Shown: positions 20,126-31,350 of the stretch, piece by piece
Numbering within the stretch: position 1 is the stretch's first letter
Layout of the letters: each line of letters begins with the position of its first letter
Source: Zeugodacus cucurbitae
Lineage: Eukaryota > Arthropoda > Insecta > Diptera > Tephritidae
NCBI RefSeq assembly: GCF_028554725.1
Contig: NC_071671.1
Span: 54,640,501-54,704,500, forward strand
Direction: 5' to 3'
Length of the DNA stretch: 64,000 nucleotides
Position numbers and translations under genes: made by a program
The notes under the pieces: model-generated
Seen by the model: the letters and a program-made list of their open reading frames with translations, nothing else
What the model was told of the DNA's origin: nothing
Databases searched by the model: none

Positions 20126-22473
20126 TCGAATATGAACCTCTCAAGAGACATTTCAAAAAGAAAATATATACCTGAGAGTAAAATAAATTAATAAATCGAT
20201 AACATTGTACAACACTTGGCTTATTACTACTAGGTATTGGACCAAACTAGTTTTTTTTTCGGGAGATTAAGTCATAAGTAAAAAACGTATATTTTCCGCC
20301 CACAAAATCGAAATATTTCCCCTCGAAGTTCGGGAAAGGGTGGTTGAAAAGCATTATTACTAATTACAGGCTATAGTTATTAAAAAATCAAAAGTATTGG
20401 AATAAACTACATTTCCTTATTATTTCAATAATAATCGACAATTGACATTTGTCGATCAATCTTATTAGGCAGATGCTCGAGAAATACTAGACACATTTTT
20501 TTAAACTTAGTACGGTTGTGGATGTGGTTAAGCGCCCTCTCTACTGCTATGCGTATTTATAAAATTGCTGTAGATAGATTGTTTCGAAAATCTTGCAGAC
20601 CCGAGAGATTGTTTGCACTACCACAACGTTAACAGTCATTAACTTAGCAATTTGTGTTGTATAGCTATTATTATCCAGAAGCTATTGTCAATTTAATGAC
20701 TACATACGCAGACAACCAACTTCTGGAAGGAAAAAATGAAGAAAAGCAACTACAACAACAACAAGAAATATTATAATCAAACATATAGGTATACCCTTAG
20801 ATCTTGCAACAAACCCCACTCCACTCTGGATTATTGGTATGAGTGTGATATGACGGAAACATAAACTATATGTCGACACTGTTGTAATTTTTTCGCTTCC
20901 CCCATGCAAGTATATACCCGTAAGTGTATGTAACTTTGTAAGTGCGTTTTTGGGTATTTGCGAAATGGGGTTGAGTCAATAAAAATATTATAACGCAATA
21001 AATGCGAAGACATATTCATGATGATTCAGGGTGATGGAAAAACAGCCATCGAATGCCAAAGGAAGGAACAATTCAATATTTATATGAATATGTATGCGGA
21101 CGCAGAGCAACTAAACTCTTGGTGAGTTGCCGCAATACTACGCTCGAGTTGCCTTATATTAACATAAACGCAGTTAAAGTACATTTGTATGTGTGTGCTT
21201 GTCGCCAAAATCTCTTCATATACGAGACAATAATAATAATAAATATCAAATGAAACGGAAGCAAATCGTAGCATATTGTTAGCAACGGAAGCGGCTATGA
21301 TCCGTGAATTATGCTACAGCTTTCTATACACATAGTGCGCATCCATACATATGTGGATACAAAATTTTTTCTCCAGGGCTCTTTTTGCAACCGGAAAGCG
21401 AAATCTTCAACCTACCAGCAAAATGGAATTCAAGCGTGGAAATTTATGGTAGGTTGTGTATGTGTTTGTATTTGTATTTGTAGAGTCAAGCGACAGGAAA
21501 AGCGGTTAATCAAGCAATCGTGCCAGTAGCATATATTTGGGTGTTGAAGCATATGTTGGCTGGCGCTAGCGGAATTTAAGTAAAAGAATTCAATTAGTAT
21601 TGACAAAGAATAAAATCGATATTGAAGTGTATGAAAATGTTAGTAACAGATCGAGGAGGAAATTCCACTCATAGATGTATATTTACTGCCTACTTATATA
21701 ATCTGTGAAAATAGATAATATTATAATATAATTTATGGCAATTAGTATACTCCAAAATAATTTAAATTCATTTTCCTTCATTAAAAATAAATATTATTTC
21801 CTACTCCTTTACGCTCTTAAACTATATAAACATATTTTTGAAATATCATCCTAAATGTAGGCAACAAAAGTAATATATTTAAATTGATTGCCACTTTCAC
21901 TAAATTGAATCTTCAAAGTGTGTTTCCAACATACTTTAGCCTAATATTGACTAGTCAAAACCACGCTAGGTGGCGCTGATGTCAAATTATGCTTACTCAT
22001 CGTATTTCTAAACCCAATTTGATTATGTAAAAGTTTTATATATATTTGTGTGATTAATACGTCTGCCAGAAAACGAGCTACAAGGCTCGTATTTAAAAAT
22101 TTGCATTCTTTAAATTAACAATTAGCTACGTAATGGAAAAAATTTCTCAATAAATAGATCTTCTAGCCGGAGTTGGATCCAAATTAATTTTACAAGTATT
22201 AGTAGTGATCTGATGCGATTCTTATCATTGCATATAATTGACATAAACGGTCGTCAGCTCTGAAAGTGGAAAACGAATGTACTTTTCTATCTCGCCTGAC
22301 CTCGGAACCCAAAGGCTTTGAATTGCTATGAGATTTCTTAGGAAAAAAAGTTTCGGCAAATTAGTGCAAATTGAGAGAAGGGTTGGTCTTAACGTTTTTA
22401 AACTCAACAGACAACAGGGTGTTTAAAAAACCATTAATTGAGCTAAATAGTTCAGTTGATATAAAAATAAAAA
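20126..22473. other. Intronic/intergenic sequence, no gene found
   Basis: Scattered frames of up to 72 codons without family signatures. Nothing that can be named apart from the 'atcctaaatgtaggcaacaa' repeat at about 21848. Confidence 0.4.
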
Positions 22474-23760
22474 AACAAGTAAGGAAAGGCTAAGTTCGAA
22501 CATTTTATACTCTCGCAATTTATTGATATATTTTTATTAAGATAACACGCAATTTGACCCAATTTGAAAATCCTATAATTAGGTATATGAGAGCTAGGGG
22601 AAGTTACACTATTAGAATACCTAAGAGATTTACCGAAATTTTCGGTGAAAAATTACCATGGGGCACTAAATTCTTCATATTCGATATATGGGACTTTGAA
22701 AAACTATAGTCCGATTTCGACAATTTTTTCACAAATGATGCGACAGATCATATACAGTAATTGTGTAAAGTTTTATTTCGATATCTTCATTGCTTTCTTA
22801 TGTATATATTATAAAGTGAAGGAATAAGATGGGGTTCAAAATTGAGTTACATGGGAACTTGTCGTGGTTGTGAACCGATTTCATGCATTTTCCACACGTG
22901 TCATCAGGGTGTCAAGAAAATATTATATACCGAATTTCATTCGAATCGGTCGAGTAGAGCCTGAGATATGGTTTTTGACCCATAAGTGGGCGATGCCACG
23001 CCCATTTTCCATTTTGTAAAAAAATCTGAGTGCAGCTTCCTTCGGCAATTTCTTCTGTAAATTTTAGTATTTCTGACATTTTTCGTTAATGAGATAACCC
23101 ACTTTTAGTAATTTACAACCTAACCTTTGTATGGGAGGGGGGCGTGTTTATTATCCGACTTCAACTATTTTTATGGTGTGTGGTGGGGTACGTAAGAGAA
23201 CCGTTTGGCTTAATAGCTTTATTGGTTTGCGAGATATATACAAATAACCGATTTAGGGGCGGGGCCACGCCCACTTACCCAAAAAAATTACATCCAAATA
23301 TACCCCTTCCTAGTGCGTTCCTTTGTCCCAAATTTTACTTTTATAATTTTATTTATGACTTAGTTATGACACTTTATGTGTTTTTGATTTTCGACATTTT
23401 GGGGGCGTGGAAATCCGATTTCGCCGGTTTTCATTTTGTCATTTTGTGGGCGTGGCAGTGGTGTGATTTCCCAATTTTCGAATTTTGGGACCTCACACGG
23501 TCCCAAGGAACAAGTGTTCCAAGCTTCGTCAAGATATCTCAATTTTTACTCAAGTTATCGCTTTCACGGACGGACGGGCGGACGGACGGGCGGACGGACG
23601 GACAGACAGACATTCGGATTGTGATTCGTCTCGTCACCCTGATCATTTTGATATATATATAACCCTATATCTAACTCGTTTAGTTTTATGACTTACAAAC
23701 AACCGTTATGTGAACAAAACTATAATACTCTCTTAGCAACTTTTGTTGCGAGAGTATAAT
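22474..23760 (+). repeat. DR-1 dispersed repeat, near full length (copy C)
   Basis: Aligns along its whole length with copy B: the same ACAAGTAAGGAAAGGC start and TTGCGAGAGTATAAT end. Two clear differences are visible. The 5' hairpin lost exactly the ten bases GGGTGCAACC, leaving GTTCGAAC. The (GGAC)n tract is longer (23567-23600). A 172-codon frame (23144-23662) is in register with the frames of copies A, B and E and reads PKKLHPNIPLPSAFLC before a hydrophobic stretch. No target duplication could be defined. Confidence 0.85.
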
Positions 23761-26700
23761 AAATAAATTGTTGATTTTTATAAGAGATCTCTTATAACCT
23801 ATCTTTTAGGTTACTTCTATTAGTCTACTAACTCAGGCGAAATGTTCACAGTGCATTAACACTCCACTTTATGCTTGATTTAGTTTTCAAGAGACAAAAA
23901 TCACTTCTGATTTTCGCAAAATCTCCTCTAAAATTGTGATCTGACCCAGAAACCCATACAATTTTATGTTTCAAATAATTAAAAAAGCAAAATATTTATT
24001 CTCAACTCGATTTAGTGCACACAGAAATATATGTAAATCATGAATTAAGTAGATTCCACTCAATTTTTATAATCTTAACTTTCACAGAGACCACTCGCTT
24101 TGGGAAAACGATAAAATATTTGAGGATCGTAAAATCCTTCAAAAATGCTAGCTGTAAATAACGGCGATAAAATCAAAAGTAAATTACGGTATATAAAGCC
24201 TATGCTCGCATATAATGCCTATAAGTGGGCGGCTATAAAATGTTGCACCTTTTTATGACTTAATCATAAAAGCGCTTGAGACAGCTCTAAGTAGGTGAGA
24301 GTGTAGACGTAATCATCTAAGGCGATTCCAGCAAGGATATGTTTAAATATTTATTTATATTATATATTGTATATCCTTTGGAAGAATATAAATTATATTG
24401 CTGGCGAGTTGCTTCATTGCTTTCTAACTGGACAATATCCTTTCAAATAGCTCTCCTTGTAGCTTGCTTTTTTTCTCTTCGCTATAAGCGGTTTTAAACT
24501 TTGTTGTATTTAATTTTATGATCTCAGCTCTGCATTGTTTGTTGTAATTTATGAGTTTTACTAATGCTGCTGCGTCACCGTTTATACCTCGAATTTCCAA
24601 AGCACATACTGATACTGCGATTCTCCATTGAAACTCTCTCACACTCTTACAGTCCTGCAATTTAATTCCCCAATCTTTCTCTGTTTTGTGTGTATTTTTA
24701 ATCTATTAAACTCCAATCAATGGCAAATTGCATTTATTGCCTACAATAACAAAAGCAAAGCCGGCAATTTCGGCATTGTAGCAAAGGCAAGTTGTCAAAT
24801 TTGCAATTCGTTAAAGAAACGCGAACGCAAAAAGAAGCGATTGGAAATGTCAACAGAGTCAACTTGCTTTTAAAATACATACATACACATATTATATATA
24901 TAAAAGAGTATATATATTCATATATACATATATACTCGTATGCATGCATAAACACTCCAATATCCATCACTCATCACACACGCTGATTGGGAAATGTCAA
25001 TAATTTTTATGAGGTCCATAAAAGTGCACGGCAATATGTTGCATGTATATATCTCGAAGCGCCGCCGGTTCTACTGCAGGTAGGTAGGTAGTAGTCGTGG
25101 CAAATGTCTTTCCAAAGCAGCCGCACAACTTAATAAAATAAACCAATAAAATGTTGAATGGCTTTATGATGAGTACCGTTATCAAAAATATATGCGCAAA
25201 TAATTTCAGAAAAATTGTATTCCCGTTTTTATGAGCGTCTCTGCATGTTGCCTGTGACTCACAAGACTACACAAAATACACTCGAGAAAAAAAAAATGAA
25301 AATAAAAAAATGCAATAAAACTGATTGTAAGCAAATCAACCTTTTCAACAGATTTCGATTATGCATAAAATGAAATGGTTAGCAAACACTTGCACAAACA
25401 CACACTTACATAAAAGAATACATATGTGTTCAAATATTCAGCAAAAAGCTGCATATAAAAGTCATACAGCAAGTAAAACTAAATTCCATAGCATACCAGC
25501 AGGCGCTCGCATGCAAATGCCTTCAAAAACACACACACACACATGCATTTGCCAACATTTGTATTAATATATTTATTGCGTTCATGCCACTTATGTGCCA
25601 GTGTGTGGTTTTTTCACTTGTCAGCTGTCATTTGCAGCCAATTTTACATGGCAAAAAGGCTTCGCCGCTATAGCCTGCTTTGCTCCAACACGGCGCGTGC
25701 TGTGTTGACTTTGTGCTGTGTGTATTTTACAAAAGCGTATTCTTTATGCAAAATTCGTCTCTCTTTACTACTCCAGGGTACACATACTCTTCGTTGTATG
25801 CTTGAGTGTGTTTGGCGAATTTATAGTATTTATAAAGTGATACCTTTGTGTAAAGCATAAAAGTCATTTTAAGATTATTATACCACACACACCTAGACAC
25901 AGTGAGTGACAAACACAAAAGCACTACATTAGGCATTATTTGTGTGTGACATTACAATATTATTTGATAAAAATATGATTTTGATTTATACTTTTTGTAA
26001 ATTTAATACTCGGAAAGTTTCAGCTTCAAATTGCTTTGTCAAAGTGGTTTTTATGAAAATATTTATTAAAAATGAGAGAAAAATTATGAAATTTGAATTA
26101 TTTGTGGAAAAATATTCGTATAAGAGTCTCAAACGAGCTCACACCAGCACTAAACTTCTTCTAAATAATTATTATTCTTCTACAATAAAATGTATTTTTC
26201 CTTGAAACGTTGCCATCAAAAGTTGATTGAACCCATGTCTCGATCTGTCATATTTATTTCACTTTTTTGGTCATCTAGTTACAATTAAAGAGTGGAACCA
26301 CCGTCTTATTGTGAAATCTCTGTTTGATGCTCTGTCAGAAGCAATTTCTTCCGATTAATCAATTCCGGTAATCAGCGAGCCCGAGAACCCGTGAGTCATA
26401 AGTTTCAAGCGATTCCGATAAATTGAAAAAACAAGTCCGCCATATTGGATTCGCCATTTGGAAATTTAAAACTGCGACACCAGATTCGCAATCCATGTCC
26501 GTTTAAACCACCAATTAACGAGTTTTAAGCAAATTCGATGAATTTTAAAAATTGCTGTCTGCCATATTGGTTTCCTGGGGTTATGTCAAAACCCTGATCT
26601 GATTGCGTTAAACGGATCTCAAATTCGGATTCTGCGAGCAACATATGGTACACATAGTAAGACACCCAGGTCATAACAAAAACATTTATTTGTGTGGCTG

Positions 26701-27270
26701 TGTAATATTTATAGGCACTAGTCTTCAATCATTTATTTTTATCAGATTTTTACCTTGAAAGTACGAAGAGATTGCCTACAAAGATCTTGGTTAAGAAGTT
26801 CCAGTATAAGATTTTCTTAGAAAGCAATAAATTAAAATTCGCATACAAAAAAATTACAGCTTTTAAAAATATGACGATTTTTAAAACTTAAGAACTCCCT
26901 AACATCTGTTACACTACTATACTATAAGTCATATTTATGGATTAGGTTATTATTGCAATTCGAATGCGTTTGTATGATTTAAAACCAAATTTATTTTAAA
27001 CCATATCTTTATCAATATGGCTGATCTATTGAGATGAACTTCTCATGATTCCATATATGATTCCACTTCAACAGATTTGGAAGGAACTCGAAGATAAAGT
27101 ATAGATTAAAGATAGTTTTATAAAACGTCGTCGAGGTAGTTCCGAGATTCTCTAGATGCGTTTAAATTTGAAAAATAGTAAATCATATAAATTTTGTTTT
27201 ATATAAAATAATCTGCCCTTATACCTTATATATACAAGACTATATCTTAACTTAATTTTGCTAAAAGTGA
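23761..27270. other. Intronic/intergenic sequence with one possible small frame
   Basis: Mostly unremarkable AT-rich DNA. It includes TA-rich runs near 24890-24935, a GTAG tract at 25076-25090 and CA-rich runs near 25529-25545. At 26220-26660 the 'ccatattgg' phrases (26441, 26562) and 'gcgacaccagattcgcaatc' resemble a dispersed insect repeat, but I cannot place it in a family. Confidence 0.4.
24424..24660 (-). CDS. Hypothetical 78-residue frame
   Basis: Minus-strand frame with charge-balanced, helix-like composition (begins MQDCKSVREFQWRIAVSV, ends ELFERILSS). It is preceded by 'ggaattaaattgcag', a weak possible splice acceptor two codons into the frame. No family is recognised, there is no second copy in the window and no partner exon. 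A frame of this length is common by chance in DNA of this size. Confidence 0.18.
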   Translation of the reverse strand: MQDCKSVREFQWRIAVSVCALEIRGINGDAAALVKLINYNKQCRAEIIKLNTTKFKTAYSEEKKSKLQGELFERILSS

Positions 27271-27455
27271 TTAATACCCGACTTTATTTTTTGGCATTTT
27301 TGGCAGAGATGTACACTATTATGAGGAAAAGAATCCCTCAGAATTTCTTTCGAATACCGGCGAGGTTTTTGGAAACTGGTACTGAGGTTCCAATATGCGG
27401 TATCCGTAGCTTCGAAAAGTTATATTCCGATTTCGAAAACTTTTAAATGAATGAT
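27271..27455 (+). repeat. DR-1 5'-region remnant, left of the foldback element
   Basis: A diverged match to copy B 11940-12125: 'acactattatgagg', then 'cgaaaagttatattccgatttcgaaaac' against 'tgaaaagttttagtccgttttcgacaat'. The extreme 5' hairpin is not visible. The matching 3' end of the repeat resumes at 29225, on the far side of the foldback structure. Confidence 0.55.
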
Positions 27456-28098
27456 GTTACACCTCGATCTAGCCCATTAATATTCCAAAATTAATGTAGC
27501 TTTGTGTCCGCACAACAGTTGCTTATTTTCACATAGATTTAATTAAAATCAAAATTTTGCGAAAATTCGAATTTTCAAAATTCAGCCTGATCAACACCCT
27601 TTATTCAATTTACCATAATATACTCAAATTTTCGAATATCTTTATGAAATTTTCATTGTTATCAAGCGTATAACTTGTAGTTTTTAAAACTTTACATTTA
27701 AAACATTGTTCCCCTTCATGAAAATAGTCAAAAGTTCAGTAGTATCGAATTTAAAAAATTTCAATCTCAGCGCTTCATTGCCCATAACTCTGTAGAAATG
27801 AAAGCTAGGAGACTTAAACTGATAGCAAATGATAGCTGAGAGAATCTGCTGCAGAAATAAACTGAGTTAAATTTTAAGAAAATTTTTGGAAAATTTTCCT
27901 AATTTCTATTCATTTCACTAATTTTCTAAAAATTGAATTTTTTATATTTTTTTACTTTATCCAAAGTTTCCCACCCGAAGAAAGAAAATAAATATGACCC
28001 CACATCCACTCAAAATGTAAATAAACCATACTTACCGAGACCCAATCAAAATTATTAACAAGTTTAAACTTATAAACCTCAAGTCGCCTAAACAAAAT

Positions 28099-28360
28099 GT
28101 AAACAAAAACCCAAAATGTAAACAAACTCCGGGCAAAGGTCAATGGCCTTGACCAAAAGGTAAACAAACCCCGGCCAAAGGTCAATGACCTCGGCCAAAA
28201 GGTAAACAAACCCCGCCCAAAGGTCGATGACCTCTTCCAAAATGTAAATAAACCCCGACCAAAGGTCAATGACCTCTGCCAAAAGGTAAACAAACCCCGG
28301 CCAAAGGTCAATGATCTCGTCCAAAAGGTAAACAAACCCCAGCCAAATATCAATGACCTC
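28099..28360. repeat. 42-bp tandem array: forkhead-type site plus ecdysone-response-type palindrome
   Basis: Six palindromes spaced exactly 42 bases apart start at 28137, 28179, 28221, 28263, 28305 and 28347. Those at 28179 and 28263 are perfect AGGTCAATGACCT, the inverted repeat with one-base spacer bound by EcR/USP. Those at 28137, 28221 and 28305 each differ at one base, and the last is degraded. Between them GTAAACAA occurs at 28099, 28118, 28160, 28202, 28286 and 28328, with GTAAATAA at 28244. All fit the forkhead consensus RTAAAYA. Binding is inferred from sequence only. Confidence 0.75.
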
Positions 28361-28362
28361 TT

Positions 28363-28720
28363 CAGGTTTGTTTACATTTTGGGTTCACGTGATGTCAGGT
28401 TTATTTACATTTTGGTGATCACGTGATGTCAGGTTTGTTTACATTTTGGGGATCACGTGATGTCAGGTTTGCTTACATTTTGGGTTCACGTGATGTCAGG
28501 TTTATTTACATTTTGGTGATCACGTGATGTCAGGTTTGTTTACATTTTGGAGATCACATGATGCCAGGTTTGTTTACATTTTGGGGATCACGTGATGTCA
28601 GGTTTGTTTACATTTTGGGATCACGTGATGTCAGGTTTGTTTACATTTTGGGATCACGTGATGTCAGGTTTGTTTCCATTTTGGGGATTATGTGATGTCA
28701 AGTTTGTTTACATTTTGGGT
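28363..28720. repeat. 33-34-bp tandem array: forkhead-type site plus CACGTG E-box
   Basis: Ten full units beginning CAGGTTTGTTTACATTTTGG, plus a partial one. Eight units carry CACGTG, several as the full palindrome ATCACGTGAT; unit six has CACATG and unit ten TATGTG. Units 1-3 (33, 34, 34 bases) and 4-6 repeat the same order of variants (ggttcacg, tgatcacg, then g/agatcac), a 101-base higher-order unit. TTGTTTAC is present in most units, TTATTTAC in two. Not a CRISPR array: the spacers are repeats themselves. Confidence 0.75.
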
Positions 28721-29215
28721 GGATGTGGGGTTAGATTTTATTTTCTTTCTTCAAGTGGTAAACTTGGTAAAGAAATTTGATGAAATGTATAAAAATTGGG
28801 CAAATTTTCCAAAAAAATTCTTAAAATTTGACTCGGTTTATTTCTACAGCAGATTCTCTCAGCTGTCATTTGCTATCAGTTTAAGTCTCTTAGCTTTAAT
28901 TTCTACAGTGTTATGGGCAATGAAGCGCTGAGTTTGAAATTCATTAAATACGATAATATTGAATTTTTGACTAATTTCATGAAAGGGAACAAGGTTTTAA
29001 ATTTAAAGTTTTAAAAACTATAAGTGATACGCTTGATAATACTGAAAATTTCATAAAGATATTCGAAAATTTGTGTATGTTATGGTAAATTGAATATCAA
29101 GTGTTGATCAGACTGAATTTTGAAAATTCGAATTTTCGCAAAATTTTGGTTTTAATTAAATCTATGTGAAAAAAATAAGGAACTGTTGTGTTTGCAACAT
29201 AGTTTTTTTTACGAT

Positions 29216-29347
29216 CAACAAGTGTTATATACCCTGAGTGGTATATAGAACCCTATATCTGACTTTTTTTAGTTTTAGGACTTATAAACAACCGTTAGAT
29301 GAACACAACTATTGTATTATCTTTGCAACTTGTTGCGAGAGTATAAA
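29216..29347 (+). repeat. DR-1 3'-end fragment (right of foldback)
   Basis: Matches the last about 125 bases of copies B and C: 'tatagaaccctatatctgac', 'acaaccgttagatgaacac' and the terminus TTGCGAGAGTATAAAA. Together with 27271-27455 it frames the foldback element. About 0.8 kb of the DR-1 middle is absent between them. Confidence 0.7.
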
Positions 29348-30236
29348 AATATTAAACAATTAAATCTTATAAGGATATATTATATATGAAAGAGCTGAAA
29401 GAGTATATGAGAGTTGTTGCCATCTTCTCCTACGTCACTGCACGCAAATAACCAATTGCAAGAATGCACATAAAAGTGGCAAAATAATTTATTTGTCACA
29501 GCGACCGGCTGGTGCAACGTCATTGCAACGGCACACACAAATAGTCACACACACACAAATTTAATCCAATCACACTTAAGGCATCAATGTGAAAAAGCTT
29601 TTGATTCACCTGGGCCTGAGGTTGTCTGCCGGCAAACCTGCGACGCTGCAAACAAACAGCAAATAAACAGTGAATGAAAAAATACAAAAATAACAACGCT
29701 ACAACGTTAATAATATTTTCCGCCATTTTCACATATCCCACCATGGAGTGCCGAGCACCTTAGTCAGCGTTGGATGCGCAATCATAAAATTGCCGCTGCA
29801 GACAAATATAAAAAATCGCTCTGGTGTTATTATGCTGCTGCAGGTAGTTGTTGTTGTTGGCATTGCATTCGCTGGCATACTCTCGCCAACTTAAAAATGA
29901 ATTAACCATAAAATTCAGTGCCGATAGTTGTGGGTGGGAGGAGTGCGTTGCAAGTGTGCTCTCCGAGTCAGTGTTCATGTATGTTGCAATGAAATGCAAA
30001 CGGATTCGAATTGCAATTGCGAATGTGTGTCTGTAGTTGAGCGCGTTATTAACCTGCTTTAAATGCGAGTTTAAATGTTTATGTGCATTACAAAGGCATA
30101 AACATAAGTCCACCAGCCAGCATAGTTTGCTGCAGCTGTTTATGTGGAGATATAAAAATGCACACAAATACAGGGTGATGCAAATGTATGAAAAAATATT
30201 GGATTTTTTGTTAATAAAAAAATTGTGAAAAATATT
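29348..30236. other. Intronic/intergenic sequence, no gene found
   Basis: Less AT-rich than its surroundings. On the minus strand 29645-29610 is bounded by tttgcag and CAG|gtgaat, but the 36 bases between show no family resemblance. No supported exon. Confidence 0.35.
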
Positions 30237-31350
30237 AGGTTGGTAAATATCTCACATCCACCTTTGTCTTTTGAATTTCGCGGCTATATATAAAGCGCTA
30301 CAGAGCCCGTATCTGCCAATACTATAAATCTTTAGCATACAAAACGACGCTATGCATGCTTAGTTTGGATATTACGTTCAACAGTTATAGACGGGTAAAC
30401 ATGGAGTTTACTAACGCCGAAATTCGTGCTATATTAAAATGTTCCTTCGTTAAAGGCAAGTCCGCTAGAGAAACGTTCCGTGAGATTAATAGTGTTTTGG
30501 GGGATGGTACTCTATCATTTCGAACTGCGGAGCAATGATTTCGACGATTCAGAGCGGGTGAAAAGAACATTATGGATAAACAAGCCAGCGGAAGACCTGT
30601 AACGATGAATACCGATCAAATCATGGAAAACATCGAGTTAGAGCGGCATGTGCCATCTCGTGATCGCCCAGGAGATGGGAGTTAGTCACCAAACCATTTT
30701 CAACCATCTGCAGAAGGCTGGATACACAAAAAAGCTTGATGTTTGGGTGCCGCATGATTTGACGCAAAAAAAACCTTCTGGACCGAATCAACGCCTGCGA
30801 TATGCTGCTGAAACGGAACGAACTCGACCCATTTTTGAAGAGGATGGTGACTGGCGACGAAAAATTAATCACATAAGACAATATCAAGCGAAAACGGTCT
30901 TGGTCGAAGGCTCATCCACTATGAGCTGCTCCCATATGGCCAGACGCTTAATTCTATCATCTACTGCGAACAACTGAACCGCTTGAAGCAGCCGATCGAC
31001 CAGAAGCGTCCAGAATTGGCCAACAGGAAGGGTGTAGTGTTCCACCAAAACAACACCGGACCACACACTTCGTTGATGACTCGTCAGAAGCTACGAGTGC
31101 TCGGATGGGAGGTTTTATCGCATCCACCATATAGCCCGGACATAGCGCAAAGTGATTACCATCTGTTCCTGTCCATGGCGAACGCCTTTGGCGGTGTAAA
31201 GTTGAACTCAAAACAGGCTTGTGAAAAGTGGCTGTCCGAGTTCTTCGCAAATAAGTGGGCTCTCGAGGGGGTTATTATGGAATTGCCGTCTGGATGGAAA
31301 CATATTATCGAACGAAACGGTGCATATTTCATATTCATTAAATCCAGTTT
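30237..31350 (+). pseudogene. Mariner transposase relic (DD34D, mellifera-like), inactive
   Basis: The 5' terminal repeat TTAGGTTGGTAAATATC follows a TA at 30235-30236. ATG 30401 opens MEFTNAEIRAILKCSFVKGK (helix-turn-helix region). A stop at 30537, then GRPVTMNTDQIMENIELER, and further frameshifts and stops follow. The C-terminal part (30983-31338) is open: LANRKGVVFHQNNTGPHTSL, HPPYSPDIAQSDYHLF, then HIIERNGAYF. The second catalytic Asp (HQDNARPH in the family) is Asn here, the third (SDYHLF) is intact, and the first lies in a shifted frame (VTGDEK). The 3' terminal repeat is not recognisable. Same subfamily as 5241-6235. Confidence 0.87.

Larger units (their letters stand above)
27494..29205. 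mobile_element. Foldback-type element with long inverted arms and two internal tandem arrays
   Basis: The arms at about 27494-28025 and 28703-29205 are reverse complements with scattered changes. The outermost shared sequence includes 'cacaacagttNcttatt' and 'cacatagatttaattaaa'; the innermost includes 'ccccacatccacYcaaaatg'. Between them are a 42-bp-period array (about 28099-28360) and a 33-34-bp-period array (about 28363-28702) meeting head to head. Both arrays share the core GTTTGTTTAC/GTAAACAAAC, so the structure is palindromic almost to its centre, but the spacer halves of the units differ. No transposase. The open frames through the arrays are repeat artefacts. A target duplication was not identified. 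It interrupts a DR-1 copy. Confidence 0.8.

Noticed and set aside
26440..26575. Repeated 'ccatattgg', considered as serum-response (CArG) boxes
   Set aside because: One base short of the CC(A/T)6GG consensus; more likely part of a dispersed repeat.
27952..28353. Minus-strand frame of 133 codons with a periodic Phe/Trp/Gly-rich protein
   Set aside because: It is a translation of the 42-bp tandem array (a unit divisible by three keeps the frame open) and part of the foldback arm. No start context and no conserved domain.
28363..28720. CRISPR-like alternation of repeats and spacers
   Set aside because: The 'spacers' are themselves repeats, the unit is only 33-34 bases with no unique parts, and the host is an animal.
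29610..29645. Minus-strand 36-base segment bounded by tttgcag and CAG|gtgaat, a possible micro-exon
   Set aside because: It encodes nothing resembling the semaphorin N-terminus in any frame, and its phase cannot be tied to the 4671 acceptor without an upstream exon.
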